Source: Streptomyces sp. NBC_01788 | GTDB taxonomy: Bacteria; Actinomycetota; Actinomycetes; Streptomycetales; Streptomycetaceae | Length of the DNA: 64,000 bases | Assembly (NCBI RefSeq): GCF_035917575.1 | Contig: NZ_CP109090.1 | Span: 6,386,001-6,450,000 of the forward strand | Reading direction: 5' to 3' | Part shown: piece after piece, positions 11,018 through 19,155 of the stretch | Layout: the number at the start of each line of letters is the position of its first letter | Position numbering within the stretch: the first letter of the stretch is position 1 | Position numbers and translations under genes: made by a program | Notes under the pieces: generated by a model | What the model was told of the DNA's origin: nothing | Database searches by the model: none | What the model saw: the letters and a program-made list of their open reading frames with translations, nothing else

Positions 11018-11029
11018 TAATGAACATTA
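11018..11029. promoter_or_regulatory. AT-rich inverted repeat upstream of the HAD gene
   Basis: TAATGAACATTA is a perfect inverted repeat (TAATG-AA-CATTA) inside an unusually AT-rich patch (11011-11030) in the 267-bp gap between the afsA-like and HAD genes, both on the minus strand. It could be an operator for the HAD gene, although it lies about 200 bp from the start. Nothing else in the gap is recognisable. Confidence 0.2.
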
Positions 11030-11088
11030 CGCTCCGCTTGGCCGGTCGCGGATATTCATCGCCGCAATACGCACGTGTGGGTGACACC

Positions 11089-12039
11089 TCACGGGTATCG
11101 GAATACGCCTTCGGCCGTGGTGGTGCCGCCCTGCCGGAAAAGGAATGCGCCGGTGCGGCCCTGGGGGGAACAGTGAATGACGGCGGGCGGAGCGTGTTCG
11201 GTGAACCGCAGCGCCGACATCCGGCAGGCGACAGGACGCACCAGCCGCCCTCCGCTGCGCAGGGCGATCGCCTGCCGCGCCGCCTCCAGCAGGGCCGTCC
11301 CGGGCACATGGTCCGTTCCGTGGTCGAACAGGAACGGGTGACGCGGATCGGCGGGGCACACCAGCAGCTCCTCGCCGGCCAGGGCGACGACGGCGTCCGC
11401 CTCCGACGCCAGCCCCAGCAGGGCGGGTTCGGGCCGTGACCCGAGCCCGGACGGCACGGCCGCGCCGGCGCCGGTCCGGAGCCGGGCGTAGCGCTCGGCG
11501 TCGAGGAACCGGGCTCCGCCCGCCGCACGGGCGAACGGCCGCCGTCCGGCCAGGAAGTCGACCCGCATGCGCAGCCCGGTCAGCGCGCCGCCGTCGCGGT
11601 CGGTGCGCAGGCCGTCCACCTGCGCCAGGCAGGTGACCTCGCTGGCCCCGTGGGGTGCCGTGGGTTCCGCGTCCACGTCCAGGGCGTAGGAGAGGTCGTC
11701 GATCAGGAAGCGGGCGGTGGGGGGCACGCCGAGGTGGCGCAGCGGGATGTAGATGCCGAGCTGGCGCAGGGTTTCGACGATCATCCAGGGGCTGTGCCGG
11801 TCGTCGCGTCCGCGGGGGAACGTGGGGTGCGAGCGCGGCCACGCGGCGGCGGCGGAGTAGGAGAGCGCGCCGTGAGGGAGGACGTCGGTCAGCAACACCT
11901 CGGCCACGGAGGTCCGGTGGACCAGTTCGCGCTCGACCGTCCGGGACCGGGCGAGGGAGCGGAGGGGGGAAAGGCCGGTGGGGCCGACGGATCCGGTCGA
12001 CGGTGTGCGGGAATACCGTGTGCGCGATCCGGAGTCCAT
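11089..12039 (-). CDS. AfsA/ScbA-like gamma-butyrolactone synthase (316 aa)
   Basis: A-factor-type synthase that condenses a beta-ketoacyl group with a glycerol derivative, the first step of gamma-butyrolactone (GBL) autoregulator synthesis. It has the two AfsA hot-dog repeats: repeat 1 begins ELVHRTSVAEVLLTDVLP and contains HSPWMIVETLRQLG; repeat 2 contains HPFLFDHGTDHVPGTALLEA ARQA, the paired motifs typical of the family. Length (about 300) is normal. No Shine-Dalgarno is visible before ATG 12039, so a leaderless start is possible. It is divergent from a TetR-type receptor, the classical arrangement of GBL synthase and receptor genes. Confidence 0.9.
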   Translation of the reverse strand: MDSGSRTRYSRTPSTGSVGPTGLSPLRSLARSRTVERELVHRTSVAEVLLTDVLPHGALSYSAAAAWPRSHPTFPRGRDDRHSPWMIVETLRQLGIYIPLRHLGVPPTARFLIDDLSYALDVDAEPTAPHGASEVTCLAQVDGLRTDRDGGALTGLRMRVDFLAGRRPFARAAGGARFLDAERYARLRTGAGAAVPSGLGSRPEPALLGLASEADAVVALAGEELLVCPADPRHPFLFDHGTDHVPGTALLEAARQAIALRSGGRLVRPVACRMSALRFTEHAPPAVIHCSPQGRTGAFLFRQGGTTTAEGVFRYP

Positions 12040-12040
12040 G

Positions 12041-12073
12041 GAAAAATGCTAATAAGACTATTAAGAGTTTCGC
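12041..12073. promoter_or_regulatory. Candidate GBL-receptor operator (ARE-like)
   Basis: The 110-bp gap between the divergent afsA-like and tetR genes carries a strikingly AT-rich imperfect palindrome at 12041-12073: left half GAAAAATGCTAATAAG and right half CTATTAAGAGTTTC, whose complement reads GAAACTCTTAATAG. Size, symmetry and position immediately upstream of the afsA-like start match autoregulatory elements bound by ArpA/ScbR-type receptors, although the sequence is not the standard consensus. Confidence 0.5.
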
Positions 12074-12149
12074 ATGTTGGGTTCTCCCGGCCGTACGGCA
12101 AAGGCCGATAGATTCCTCCCCGCGACGCACCAACGGACGAGGGAGACGC

Positions 12150-12785
12150 GTGCAGGAACGGGCGGAGGAAACCCGCAGAGCCGTATTGCAGGCAGCAGCT
12201 CACCTGTTCTTCGAACGGGGTTACGCGGGAACCAGTATCGCCGACATCAGCGCACGGTCCGGCCGTACCAGCGGAGCCATCTACTTCCACTACGCCGGCA
12301 AGGAACAGCTCGCCCTCGCCGTCGTCGAGGCGCATTTCGCCGCCTGGCCGGCCCTGGTCGCCCGGCACGAGTCGGTGGCCGGGCCCGCCCTGGAGAGGCT
12401 GGTGCGGCTGAGCTTCTCGGTGGCGCGGGCGTTCCGTGACGACGTCGTCGTACGCGCCGGAGCGCGGCTGTGGGCGGAGCGGCGGTCCATCGACGTGGAG
12501 ATGCCCCCGCCGTTCGTGGACTGGATCGCCGCCGTCGAACGCATGCTCGTCGCCGCCCGCGACGAGGGCGGTCTCGCCCCCGGGGCGGAACCCGGACGGG
12601 ACGCTCCCACCCTGGTCGCCGCCTTCTTCGGCCTCCACACGCTCTCCGACGTCCTCGACGGCCGTCTGCTGATCGAGGACCGCCTGACCGCCCTGTGGCT
12701 GCTGCTGCTTCCCGGGCTCCAGGCCGCCCCCGCGCCCCGCGAGCTGCTGGCCAGGGTGAGCGCCCCGGTCCCGGCCTCGCAGTGA
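12150..12785 (+). CDS. ScbR/ArpA-type TetR receptor (211 aa)
   Basis: TetR-family repressor with the gamma-butyrolactone receptor layout. The N-terminal HTH covers about residues 5-55 (ETRRAVLQAAAHLFFERGYAG, then SGRTSGAIYFHYAGKEQLALA); the FHY-x-KEQL recognition helix is typical of ArpA-like receptors. The C-terminal ligand pocket includes the Trp-rich RAGARLWAERR region. I chose GTG 12150, preceded by GAGGGAGAC, over open upstream frame. It is divergent from the afsA-like synthase, so it most likely represses that gene and itself until a GBL accumulates. It could instead be a pseudo-receptor, which sequence alone cannot exclude. Confidence 0.88.
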   Translation: MQERAEETRRAVLQAAAHLFFERGYAGTSIADISARSGRTSGAIYFHYAGKEQLALAVVEAHFAAWPALVARHESVAGPALERLVRLSFSVARAFRDDVVVRAGARLWAERRSIDVEMPPPFVDWIAAVERMLVAARDEGGLAPGAEPGRDAPTLVAAFFGLHTLSDVLDGRLLIEDRLTALWLLLLPGLQAAPAPRELLARVSAPVPASQ

Positions 12786-12864
12786 CGCCCCTCGCACCGG
12801 CTCCCACGCGCTCACCCACCGGAGTGCGAAACACGATCGACTTCGCGGGTTGACGACAATGGTC

Positions 12865-12927
12865 TTGGCAAGCCAGGAGAAGAGGCTTACGTTCGTGCCT
12901 CTAGGCCTGTTCTACGGGCGTAGAGGC
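12865..12927 (+). promoter_or_regulatory. Promoter and inverted-repeat operator of the pyrimidine-catabolism operon
   Basis: Upstream of the first beta-ureidopropionase, TTGGCA (12865-12870) and TACGTT (12888-12893), 17 bp apart, resemble -35 and -10 boxes. A 7-bp inverted repeat GCCTCTA (12897-12903) / TAGAGGC (12921-12927) with a 17-bp spacer straddles the expected start of transcription, a good position for an operator, possibly of the PucR-type regulator encoded in the cluster. Confidence 0.35.
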
Positions 12928-12953
12928 TCTGACGTACGTCGAAGGAGCAGCTC

Positions 12954-13796
12954 ATGGCCAACGTCGTCCGTGCGGCCCTGGTCCAGGCCACCTGGACCGG
13001 CGACACCGAGTCCATGGTCGCCAAACACGAGGAGCACGCCCGCGAGGCGGCCCGTCAGGGGGCCCGTATCATCGGGTTCCAGGAAGTCTTCAACGCGCCG
13101 TACTTCTGCCAGGTCCAGGAGCCGGAGCACTACCGCTGGGCCGAGCCGGTGCCCGACGGGCCCACGGTCCGGCGCATGCGGGAACTCGCCCGCGAGACCG
13201 GCATGGTGATCGTCGTCCCGGTGTTCGAGGTCGAGCAGTCCGGTTTCTACTACAACACCGCCGCCGTGATCGACGCCGACGGCAGCTACCTCGGCAAGTA
13301 CCGCAAGCACCACATCCCGCAGGTCAAGGGCTTCTGGGAGAAGTACTACTTCAAACCCGGCAACCTCGGCTGGCCCGTCTTCGACACCGCCGTCGGCCGG
13401 GTCGGCGTCTACATCTGCTACGACCGCCACTTCCCGGAGGGCTGGCGGCAGCTCGGCCTGAACGGCGCCCAGCTCGTCTACAATCCCTCCGCCACCCACC
13501 GCGGCCTGTCCGCCTATCTGTGGCAGCTGGAACAGCCGGCCGCCGCCGTCGCCAACGAGTACTTCGTCGCCGCGATCAACCGCGTCGGCCGGGAGGAGTA
13601 CGGCGACAACGACTTCTACGGAACGAGCTACTTCGTCGACCCCCGCGGACGGTTCGTCGGAGACGTCGCCGACGGCTCCAAGGAGGAACTCCTCGTCCGC
13701 GACCTCGACTTCGACCTCATCGAAGAGGTGCGGCAGCAGTGGGCCTTCTACCGCGACCGCCGCCCCGACGCCTACGAAGGGCTGGTGCAGCCGTGA
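12954..13796 (+). CDS. Beta-ureidopropionase / N-carbamoyl amidohydrolase, copy 1 (280 aa)
   Basis: Nitrilase-superfamily amidase predicted to hydrolyse N-carbamoyl-beta-alanine (or N-carbamoyl amino acids) to the amine, CO2 and ammonia. The Glu-Lys-Cys triad is visible in FQEVFNAPYF, KYRKHHIPQVKG and YICYDRHFPEGW. The GDNDFYGTSYFVDPRG segment is characteristic of plant-like ureidopropionases. Length is typical. The ATG follows GAAGGAGCAGCTC. Its TGA overlaps the GTG of the aminotransferase by four bases (GTGA), indicating translational coupling. A paralogue with very similar sequence lies at 16911-17753. Confidence 0.9.
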   Translation: MANVVRAALVQATWTGDTESMVAKHEEHAREAARQGARIIGFQEVFNAPYFCQVQEPEHYRWAEPVPDGPTVRRMRELARETGMVIVVPVFEVEQSGFYYNTAAVIDADGSYLGKYRKHHIPQVKGFWEKYYFKPGNLGWPVFDTAVGRVGVYICYDRHFPEGWRQLGLNGAQLVYNPSATHRGLSAYLWQLEQPAAAVANEYFVAAINRVGREEYGDNDFYGTSYFVDPRGRFVGDVADGSKEELLVRDLDFDLIEEVRQQWAFYRDRRPDAYEGLVQP

Positions 13797-15076
13797 GCGA
13801 CCTGTACGACCGTCACCGGGCCGTCGCGCCCGACTGGCTGGCGCTCTACTACGAGGACCCGATCGAGATCACCCACGGCGAGGGCCGTTACGTCTGGGAC
13901 GCCGACGGCCGGCGCTACCTCGACTTCTTCGGCGGAATCCTCACGACCATGACCGCCCACGCGCTGCCCGAGGTCACCAAGGCGGTGACCGAGCAGGCCG
14001 GCCGGATCATCCACTCCTCCACGCTCTACCTCAACCGCCCGATGGTCGAACTCGCCGAGCGCGTGGCCCAGTTGAGCGGCATCTCGGACGCCCGGGTGTT
14101 CTTCACCACCTCCGGCACCGAGGCCAACGACACCGCCCTGCTGCTCGCCACCACCCACCGGCGCAGCAACACCATCCTGGCCATGCGCAACAGCTACCAC
14201 GGCCGCTCCTTCAGCGCCGTGGGCATCACCGGCAACCGAGGCTGGTCCCCGACCTCCCTGTCCCCGCTCCAGACGCTCTACGTCCACGGCGGCGTACGCA
14301 CCCGCGGCCCCTTCGCCCACCTGAGCGACGCCGAGTTCACCGCCGCCTGCGTCGAGGACCTCAGGGACCTCCTCGGCCACACCCGCCCGCCCGCCGCGCT
14401 GATCGCCGAACCCGTCCAGGGCGTCGGCGGCTTCACCTCCCCGCCCGACGGCCTGTACGCCGCCTTCCGCGACGTGCTCCAGGAGCACGGCATCCTGTGG
14501 ATCTCCGACGAGGTGCAGACCGGCTGGGGTCGCACCGGCGACCACTTCTGGGGCTGGCAGGCACACGCGCGCAGTGGACCGCCCGACATCGTCACCTTCG
14601 CCAAGGGCATCGGAAACGGCGCCTCCATCGGCGGGGTCGTCGCCCGCGCCGAGATCATGAACTGCCTGGACGCCAACAGCATCTCCACCTTCGGCGGCAC
14701 CCAGCTCACCATGGCCGCTGGCCTCGCCAACCTCAACTACCTCCTGGAACACGACCTCCAGGGCAACGCCCGGCGCGTCGGCGGACTCCTCATCGAGCGG
14801 CTGCGGGCCGTCGCCGCCCAACTGCCCGGCGTACGGGAGGTCCGTGGACGCGGCCTGATGATCGGCGTCGAGCTGACCCGGCCGGGCACCGACGAGGCCG
14901 ACCCGCAGGCGGCCACCGCCGTGCTGGAGGCGGCCCGGCAGGGCGGCCTGCTCATCGGCAAGGGCGGCGGACACAGCACCAGCGCCCTGCGCATCGCCCC
15001 GCCGCTGTCCCTGACCGTCGCGGAGGCCGAGGAGGGCGCCGCGATCCTGGAGGGCGCACTGCGCGCCGCGTACTAG
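13793..15076 (+). CDS. Class III PLP aminotransferase, probably beta-alanine:2-oxoacid (427 aa)
   Basis: Fold-type I, subgroup III aminotransferase. The N-terminal half has ITHGEGRYVWDADGRRYLDFFGG and the phosphate-binding TTSGTEANDTA; the central part has ISDEVQTGWGRTG (Asp binding the pyridine nitrogen) and TFAKGIGNG, whose Lys forms the Schiff base; the C-terminal part has LRIAPPLSLT. In this cluster it would remove the amino group from beta-alanine or beta-aminoisobutyrate released by the upstream hydrolase. The related alanine-glyoxylate AGXT2 and 4-aminobutyrate enzymes are alternatives. Start GTG 13793 overlaps the stop of the preceding gene. Confidence 0.9.
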   Translation: MSDLYDRHRAVAPDWLALYYEDPIEITHGEGRYVWDADGRRYLDFFGGILTTMTAHALPEVTKAVTEQAGRIIHSSTLYLNRPMVELAERVAQLSGISDARVFFTTSGTEANDTALLLATTHRRSNTILAMRNSYHGRSFSAVGITGNRGWSPTSLSPLQTLYVHGGVRTRGPFAHLSDAEFTAACVEDLRDLLGHTRPPAALIAEPVQGVGGFTSPPDGLYAAFRDVLQEHGILWISDEVQTGWGRTGDHFWGWQAHARSGPPDIVTFAKGIGNGASIGGVVARAEIMNCLDANSISTFGGTQLTMAAGLANLNYLLEHDLQGNARRVGGLLIERLRAVAAQLPGVREVRGRGLMIGVELTRPGTDEADPQAATAVLEAARQGGLLIGKGGGHSTSALRIAPPLSLTVAEAEEGAAILEGALRAAY

Positions 15077-15125
15077 CGCCACGGCACTGGCACCAAGCGC
15101 CGCGTACCAGTGCCACGGCACCGGC
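15063..15125. repeat. 29-bp imperfect tandem duplication at the aminotransferase stop
   Basis: Two copies of a 29-bp unit lie 34 bp apart, at 15063-15091 and 15097-15125 (begin GCGCCGCGTAC, end CACGGCAC-GGC) with three mismatches. The first copy contains the last codons and TAG stop of the aminotransferase; in the second the TAG has become CAG. This looks like a small local duplication after the gene end. Confidence 0.7.
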
Positions 15126-15168
15126 GCCCCGGAGGCGAACCGAACCGCACGCAGAGGGGAACGTCGCC

Positions 15169-16755
15169 ATGACCACCGCCTCGGACACACCCCCGACCAC
15201 CTGGAACCCGCAGGAACCCGCCCTGTCGGTGCGCCAGGTCCTCACCATGGAGCGGGTGCTCGCGGGGGAGCCCGAGGTGGTGGCCGGCGCCGGCCACCTC
15301 GACCGGCCCGTGCGCTGGGTGCACGTCGCCGAGGCCGCCGACGTCGGCGTGATGCTCAGCGGCGGCGAGATGGTCCTCACCACCGGCGTGCTGCTCGCCG
15401 GCGACGAGGAGAAACAGGCCGAGTACATCCGCTCCCTGCACCGCGCGGAGGCCGCGGCCGTCGTACTGGGCCTGGGCCGGGCCTTCCCCACCCCGCCGGA
15501 CGTGATGCGCCGGGCCGCCGAGCGGTGCCAGCTCCCCCTGGTCGTCCTGCACCGCCCCTTCCCCTTCGCCGAACTGACCGAGGAGGTCCAGTCCCGGCTG
15601 GTACGGCGCAAGTTCGCCTCCGTCAGCCTGTCGGAGGCCGTACGCACCGCCCTCACCGCGCTGATCACGACGGGCGCCCCCCTCCAGGCACTGCTCGACG
15701 AGATCGCCCAGCACAGCGCCTGCCCCGTCGTCGTCACCAACCTCGCCCACCGCGTCCTGGCCACGGCGGGGGAGCGGTCGGCGGTCGACGACGTACTGCG
15801 GGACTGGGAGCGCATCTCCCGGCAGGCCGGCGCCGGACAGGGCGACGGCTGGATCCGCGCCGAACTCGGCGGGCGCGGCGAGCGGTGGGGACGGATCGTG
15901 CTGTGCGGCCACCGCGGCGACAGTGCCACCGGACGGCTGCTGGCCGACCGCGCCGCCGAGGCCCTCGTCCTGCACCGCATGCTCGGCGGCAACGCCGGCT
16001 GCTCCTGGGAGGAGCAGTCCGCGCAGGGCCTGCTCACCGACCTCGTCGGCGGAGCCGTACCGGCCCGGCAACTGCTGCCCCGGGCGCGCGCCGCCGGACT
16101 GCCGGTCAACCGGCGCACCTTCGTCCCGCTGGTCGTACCGGACGGCGAGGTGGCCGCGCTCGACCGGCTGCTGCGCCTGCTCGGCCTTCCCGGGCTGGTC
16201 GCCGAGCTCGCCGAGGGCGTCACCGCCGTGCTGCTCAGCCTCGCCCGCGACCAGGACGCCGACGCCCTCACCGGGCACTTCGCGGCCCGGCTGCGCGAAG
16301 CGTCCGGCGCGGACCGCGCGGTTGTCGCCGCAGCGGACGCCCGCACCGTCTGGGACGACGTGCCCGCCGGGCTGCGCGAGGCCCGGCACGTCGCCCAGGC
16401 CGTCGCCGACTCCGCCGACGCCCTGGACCTCCCGGCCGTCGTACGCCTGAAGGACGTGCACCTGCGGGGACTGGTCCGACTGCTGCGCGACGACCCGCAC
16501 GTGCAGTCCTTCGCCGAGCGCGAGCTGGACGGACTGCTGCGCCGGGCCGACGACGACCTGCTGCCCGTGCTGCGCACCTACCTCGCCACCGGCCGCAACA
16601 AGTCCCGCACCGCCCAGCTCCACCACGTCTCCCGGCCCGCGCTCTACCGCCGCCTGGAGTCCATACAGGCGTGCCTCGGGGTGGACCTCGACGACTTCGA
16701 ACAGGCCGCCTCGGTGCACATCGCGCTCCTCGCGCACGACGCGCAACAGGAGTGA
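15169..16755 (+). CDS. PucR-family transcriptional regulator (528 aa)
   Basis: Purine-catabolism-regulator-type protein. The N-terminal PucR domain (about residues 15-135) starts LSVRQVLTMERVLAGEPEVV and has the VRWVHVAEAADVGVMLSGGEMVLTTG signature pieces. The C-terminus carries the PucR/CdaR HTH: LLPVLRTYLATGRNKSRTAQLHHVSRPALYRRLESI (about residues 465-505). The middle is a GGDEF-like/GAF-like region of low identity. Start ATG 15169 follows GAGGGGA. It sits between the two ureidopropionase genes and probably controls this cluster in response to a pyrimidine or ureide intermediate; the polarity of control is unknown. Confidence 0.9.
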   Translation: MTTASDTPPTTWNPQEPALSVRQVLTMERVLAGEPEVVAGAGHLDRPVRWVHVAEAADVGVMLSGGEMVLTTGVLLAGDEEKQAEYIRSLHRAEAAAVVLGLGRAFPTPPDVMRRAAERCQLPLVVLHRPFPFAELTEEVQSRLVRRKFASVSLSEAVRTALTALITTGAPLQALLDEIAQHSACPVVVTNLAHRVLATAGERSAVDDVLRDWERISRQAGAGQGDGWIRAELGGRGERWGRIVLCGHRGDSATGRLLADRAAEALVLHRMLGGNAGCSWEEQSAQGLLTDLVGGAVPARQLLPRARAAGLPVNRRTFVPLVVPDGEVAALDRLLRLLGLPGLVAELAEGVTAVLLSLARDQDADALTGHFAARLREASGADRAVVAAADARTVWDDVPAGLREARHVAQAVADSADALDLPAVVRLKDVHLRGLVRLLRDDPHVQSFAERELDGLLRRADDDLLPVLRTYLATGRNKSRTAQLHHVSRPALYRRLESIQACLGVDLDDFEQAASVHIALLAHDAQQE

Positions 16756-16910
16756 ACCGGAAGGACGGCCGGGAGAACGGCGGTGAGACATGGGACGGAC
16801 CCGGAGTGACACGGTGGCACGCCCCGCCCCCGCAGACGTGACACGGTGCACCTCAAAGCCGAGCCGCAGGCTTTCTACGCTCCCGGCACATCCAGCGAGT
16901 GGAGGTCCCG

Positions 16911-17753
16911 ATGAGCAAGGTGATCCGCGCCGCCATCTTCCAGACCGGGTGGACCGGCGACAAGGAATCCATGATCCAGGTCCACGAGCAGGCGGCCCGC
17001 GACGCGGCCGCGCAGGGCGCCCAGGTGCTCTGCTTCCAGGAACTGTTCTACGGACCGTACTTCTGCCAGGTCCAGGACCCCGCCTTCTACGAGTACGCCG
17101 AGCAGATCCCCGAGGGCCCGATCGTCCGGCGCTTCCAGGCGCTCGCGAAGGAACTCGGCCTCGTCCTGGTCCTGCCGATGTACGAGGAGGAGCAGCCCGG
17201 CGTCCTCTACAACACCGCCGCCGTGATCGACGCGGACGGCTCCTACCTCGGCAAGTACCGCAAGACCCACATTCCGCAGGTCAAGGGCTTCTGGGAGAAG
17301 TTCTACTTCCGGCCCGGCAACAGCGGCTGGCCGATCTTCGACACCAAGGCGGGCCGGATCGGCGTCTACATCTGCTACGACCGGCACTTCCCGGAGGGCT
17401 GGCGGGCCCTCGGACTGGCCGGCGCCGAGATCGTCTTCAACCCGTCGGCCACCTCGCGCGGACTGTCCGGCTACCTGTGGCAGCTGGAGCAGCCGGCGGC
17501 TGCCGTCGCCAACGAGTACTTCGTCGGCGCGATCAACCGGGTCGGCGTCGAGGAGTACGGCGACAACGACTTCTACGGCACCTCCTACTTCGTGGACCCG
17601 GAGGCGCAGTTCGTCGGCGAACCGGCGAGCGACAAGGACACCGAACTCGTCGTGCGGGACCTGGACCTGGCCAAGCTGCGCGAGGTCCGCGACCGCTGGC
17701 AGTTCTACCGAGACCGCGCCCCGGGCACGTACGAGCCGCTGACCGTGCCCTGA
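16911..17753 (+). CDS. Beta-ureidopropionase / N-carbamoyl amidohydrolase, copy 2 (280 aa)
   Basis: Paralogue of the protein at 12954-13796 with the same length, triad and landmarks (FQELFYGPYF, KYRKTHIPQVKG, YICYDRHFPEGW, GDNDFYGTSYFVDPEA). It differs mainly near residues 45-95 and at the C-terminus, so the two may handle different N-carbamoyl amino acids (for example from uracil versus thymine or hydantoins); that split is inference. Start ATG 16911 follows GGAGGTCCCG. In the original operon it would be followed directly by dihydropyrimidinase, but a TnpB element has inserted 51 bp after its stop. Confidence 0.9.
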   Translation: MSKVIRAAIFQTGWTGDKESMIQVHEQAARDAAAQGAQVLCFQELFYGPYFCQVQDPAFYEYAEQIPEGPIVRRFQALAKELGLVLVLPMYEEEQPGVLYNTAAVIDADGSYLGKYRKTHIPQVKGFWEKFYFRPGNSGWPIFDTKAGRIGVYICYDRHFPEGWRALGLAGAEIVFNPSATSRGLSGYLWQLEQPAAAVANEYFVGAINRVGVEEYGDNDFYGTSYFVDPEAQFVGEPASDKDTELVVRDLDLAKLREVRDRWQFYRDRAPGTYEPLTVP

Positions 17754-17803
17754 CCGCCGGGCCCGCGACCCACCATGCACGTCCGACCGGAAGGAGAGGG
17801 AGC

Positions 17804-19058
17804 TTGACGTCCTCCTCCGCCTAGAGGCGGGGGATTCCAGCGGTCGCCCGCTGGGTTTCCTGCTTCACCGACGACCGCCCCGTCCGGGAGGACTCCCGTT
17901 GAGGTCTTACACCGTCTCCACAGGCAGACGCCGCCAGCCCGGCGGCCAGGGTGTTGCGTGCCGCGTTCACATCGCGGTCATGCACGGTGCCGCAGACGCA
18001 CGTCCACTCGCGGACGTTCAGCGGCAGCTTCTCGCGGACCGTGCCGCAGGCCCCGCACAGCTTCGAGCTGGGGAACCAGCGGTCGATCACGACGAGTTCG
18101 CGCCCGTACCAGGCGCACTTGTACTCCAGCATCGACCGCAACTCGGTCCAGGACGCGTCGGAGATGGCGCGTGCCAGCTTGCCGTTCTTCAGCAGGTTGC
18201 GGACGGTGAGGTCTTCGATCACGACCGTTTGGTTCTCACGGACGAGTCGAGTCGACAGCTTGTGGAGGAAGTCCCGTCGCCGGTCGGCGATCCGGGCGTG
18301 GATACGGGCGACCTTCCGGCGTGCCTTCTCCCGGTTCGCCGACCCCTTCCCCTTCCGGGACAGCTCCCGCTGCGCCTTGGCGAGCCTCGCCCGGTCGCGG
18401 CGTTCGTGGCGCGGGTTGGTCACCTTCTCGCCGGTCGACAGGGTCACCAGCGAGGTGATGCCCGCGTCGATGCCGACAGCGTTCGCGGTGGCCAGTGCCG
18501 GGGTGATGGTGTCCTCGCACAGCAGGGACACGAACCAGCGGCCGGCCGCGTCGCGGGATATGGTCACCGTGCTCGGTTCCGTGCCCTCGGGAAGCGGACG
18601 GGACCAGCGGATGTCCAGCGGTGCCGACATCTTCGCCAGCGTCAGCCTGCCCTCACGCCACGTGAAGGCCGAGCGTGTGTACTCGGCCGACGCCCGGGAA
18701 TTCTTCCGGCTCTTGAAGCGGGGGTACTTGGCGCGCTTGGCGAAGAAGTTCGCGAAAGCGGTCTGCAGATGCCTGAGCGCCTGTTGGAGAGGGACGGAGG
18801 AAACGGCTGCGAGGAACGCCAGTTCCTCCGTCTTCTTCCATTCCGTCAGTCGCGCGGAGGACTGGACGTAGGAGATTCGGCGCTGCTCGCCGTATCACGC
18901 CTCAGTGCGCTCCTGAAGTGCCTTGTTGTACACGAGTCGGACGCAGCCGAACGTGCGGGACAGCTCTGCCGCCTGCTCATCCGTGGGATGGAAGCGGTAC
19001 TTGAATGCCCGCTTGAGCTGTTGCGTCACGACTCACATTCTATCAGGTCTCCTGTGAG
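17804..19058 (-). mobile_element. IS200/IS605-family (IS1341-type) TnpB-only element
   Basis: Element carrying tnpB but no HUH transposase tnpA. The right end is a hairpin overlapping the tnpB stop codon (17814-17833, CCGCC-TAGA-GGCGG core) followed by GGAGGACGTCAA, ending near 17804; this is the usual IS605-type right end and would also be the 3' part of the TnpB guide RNA. A subterminal hairpin CTCACA / TGTGAG at 19032-19037 and 19053-19058 lies upstream of the tnpB start and marks the left end approximately; the true left boundary may be up to 100 bp further right. GGAAGGAGAGGGAGC just outside the right end looks like a ribosome-binding site cut off from the gene it once served. Confidence 0.75.
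17821..19029 (-). pseudogene. tnpB: TnpB RNA-guided nuclease with one in-frame stop
   Basis: Reading from GTG 19029 gives the standard TnpB N-terminus (TQQLKRAFKYRFHPTDEQAA). Codon 45 is TGA (18897-18895) where the flanking frame continues YGEQRRISYVQSS; family members have Trp there, so a single TGG-to-TGA change is likely. Beyond it the whole protein is intact in one frame: the RuvC motif I Asp in VGIDAGITSLV, the motif II Glu in VVIEDLTVRN, the four zinc-finger cysteines (CGACG, CVCG) and the motif III Asp in HDRDVNAARN. An internal start at ATG 18630 could give a RuvC-only fragment. It may have lost activity recently. It could otherwise be a sequencing error. Confidence 0.85.
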
Positions 19059-19155
19059 CAAGGGTCGTTGCTTGGACGGTGGAGCGATCTCCGCCGCTGT
19101 GCGGCTCTGCTCGGGGAATGCGATTTCTACGGGGTTCTCACGCAAGGAGTTTCCG

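Noticed and set aside
17899..19155. Open frame upstream of and in frame with hydA across the TnpB element
   Set aside because: It is antisense to tnpB; hydA has its own AAGGAG and a family-consistent start at 19156.
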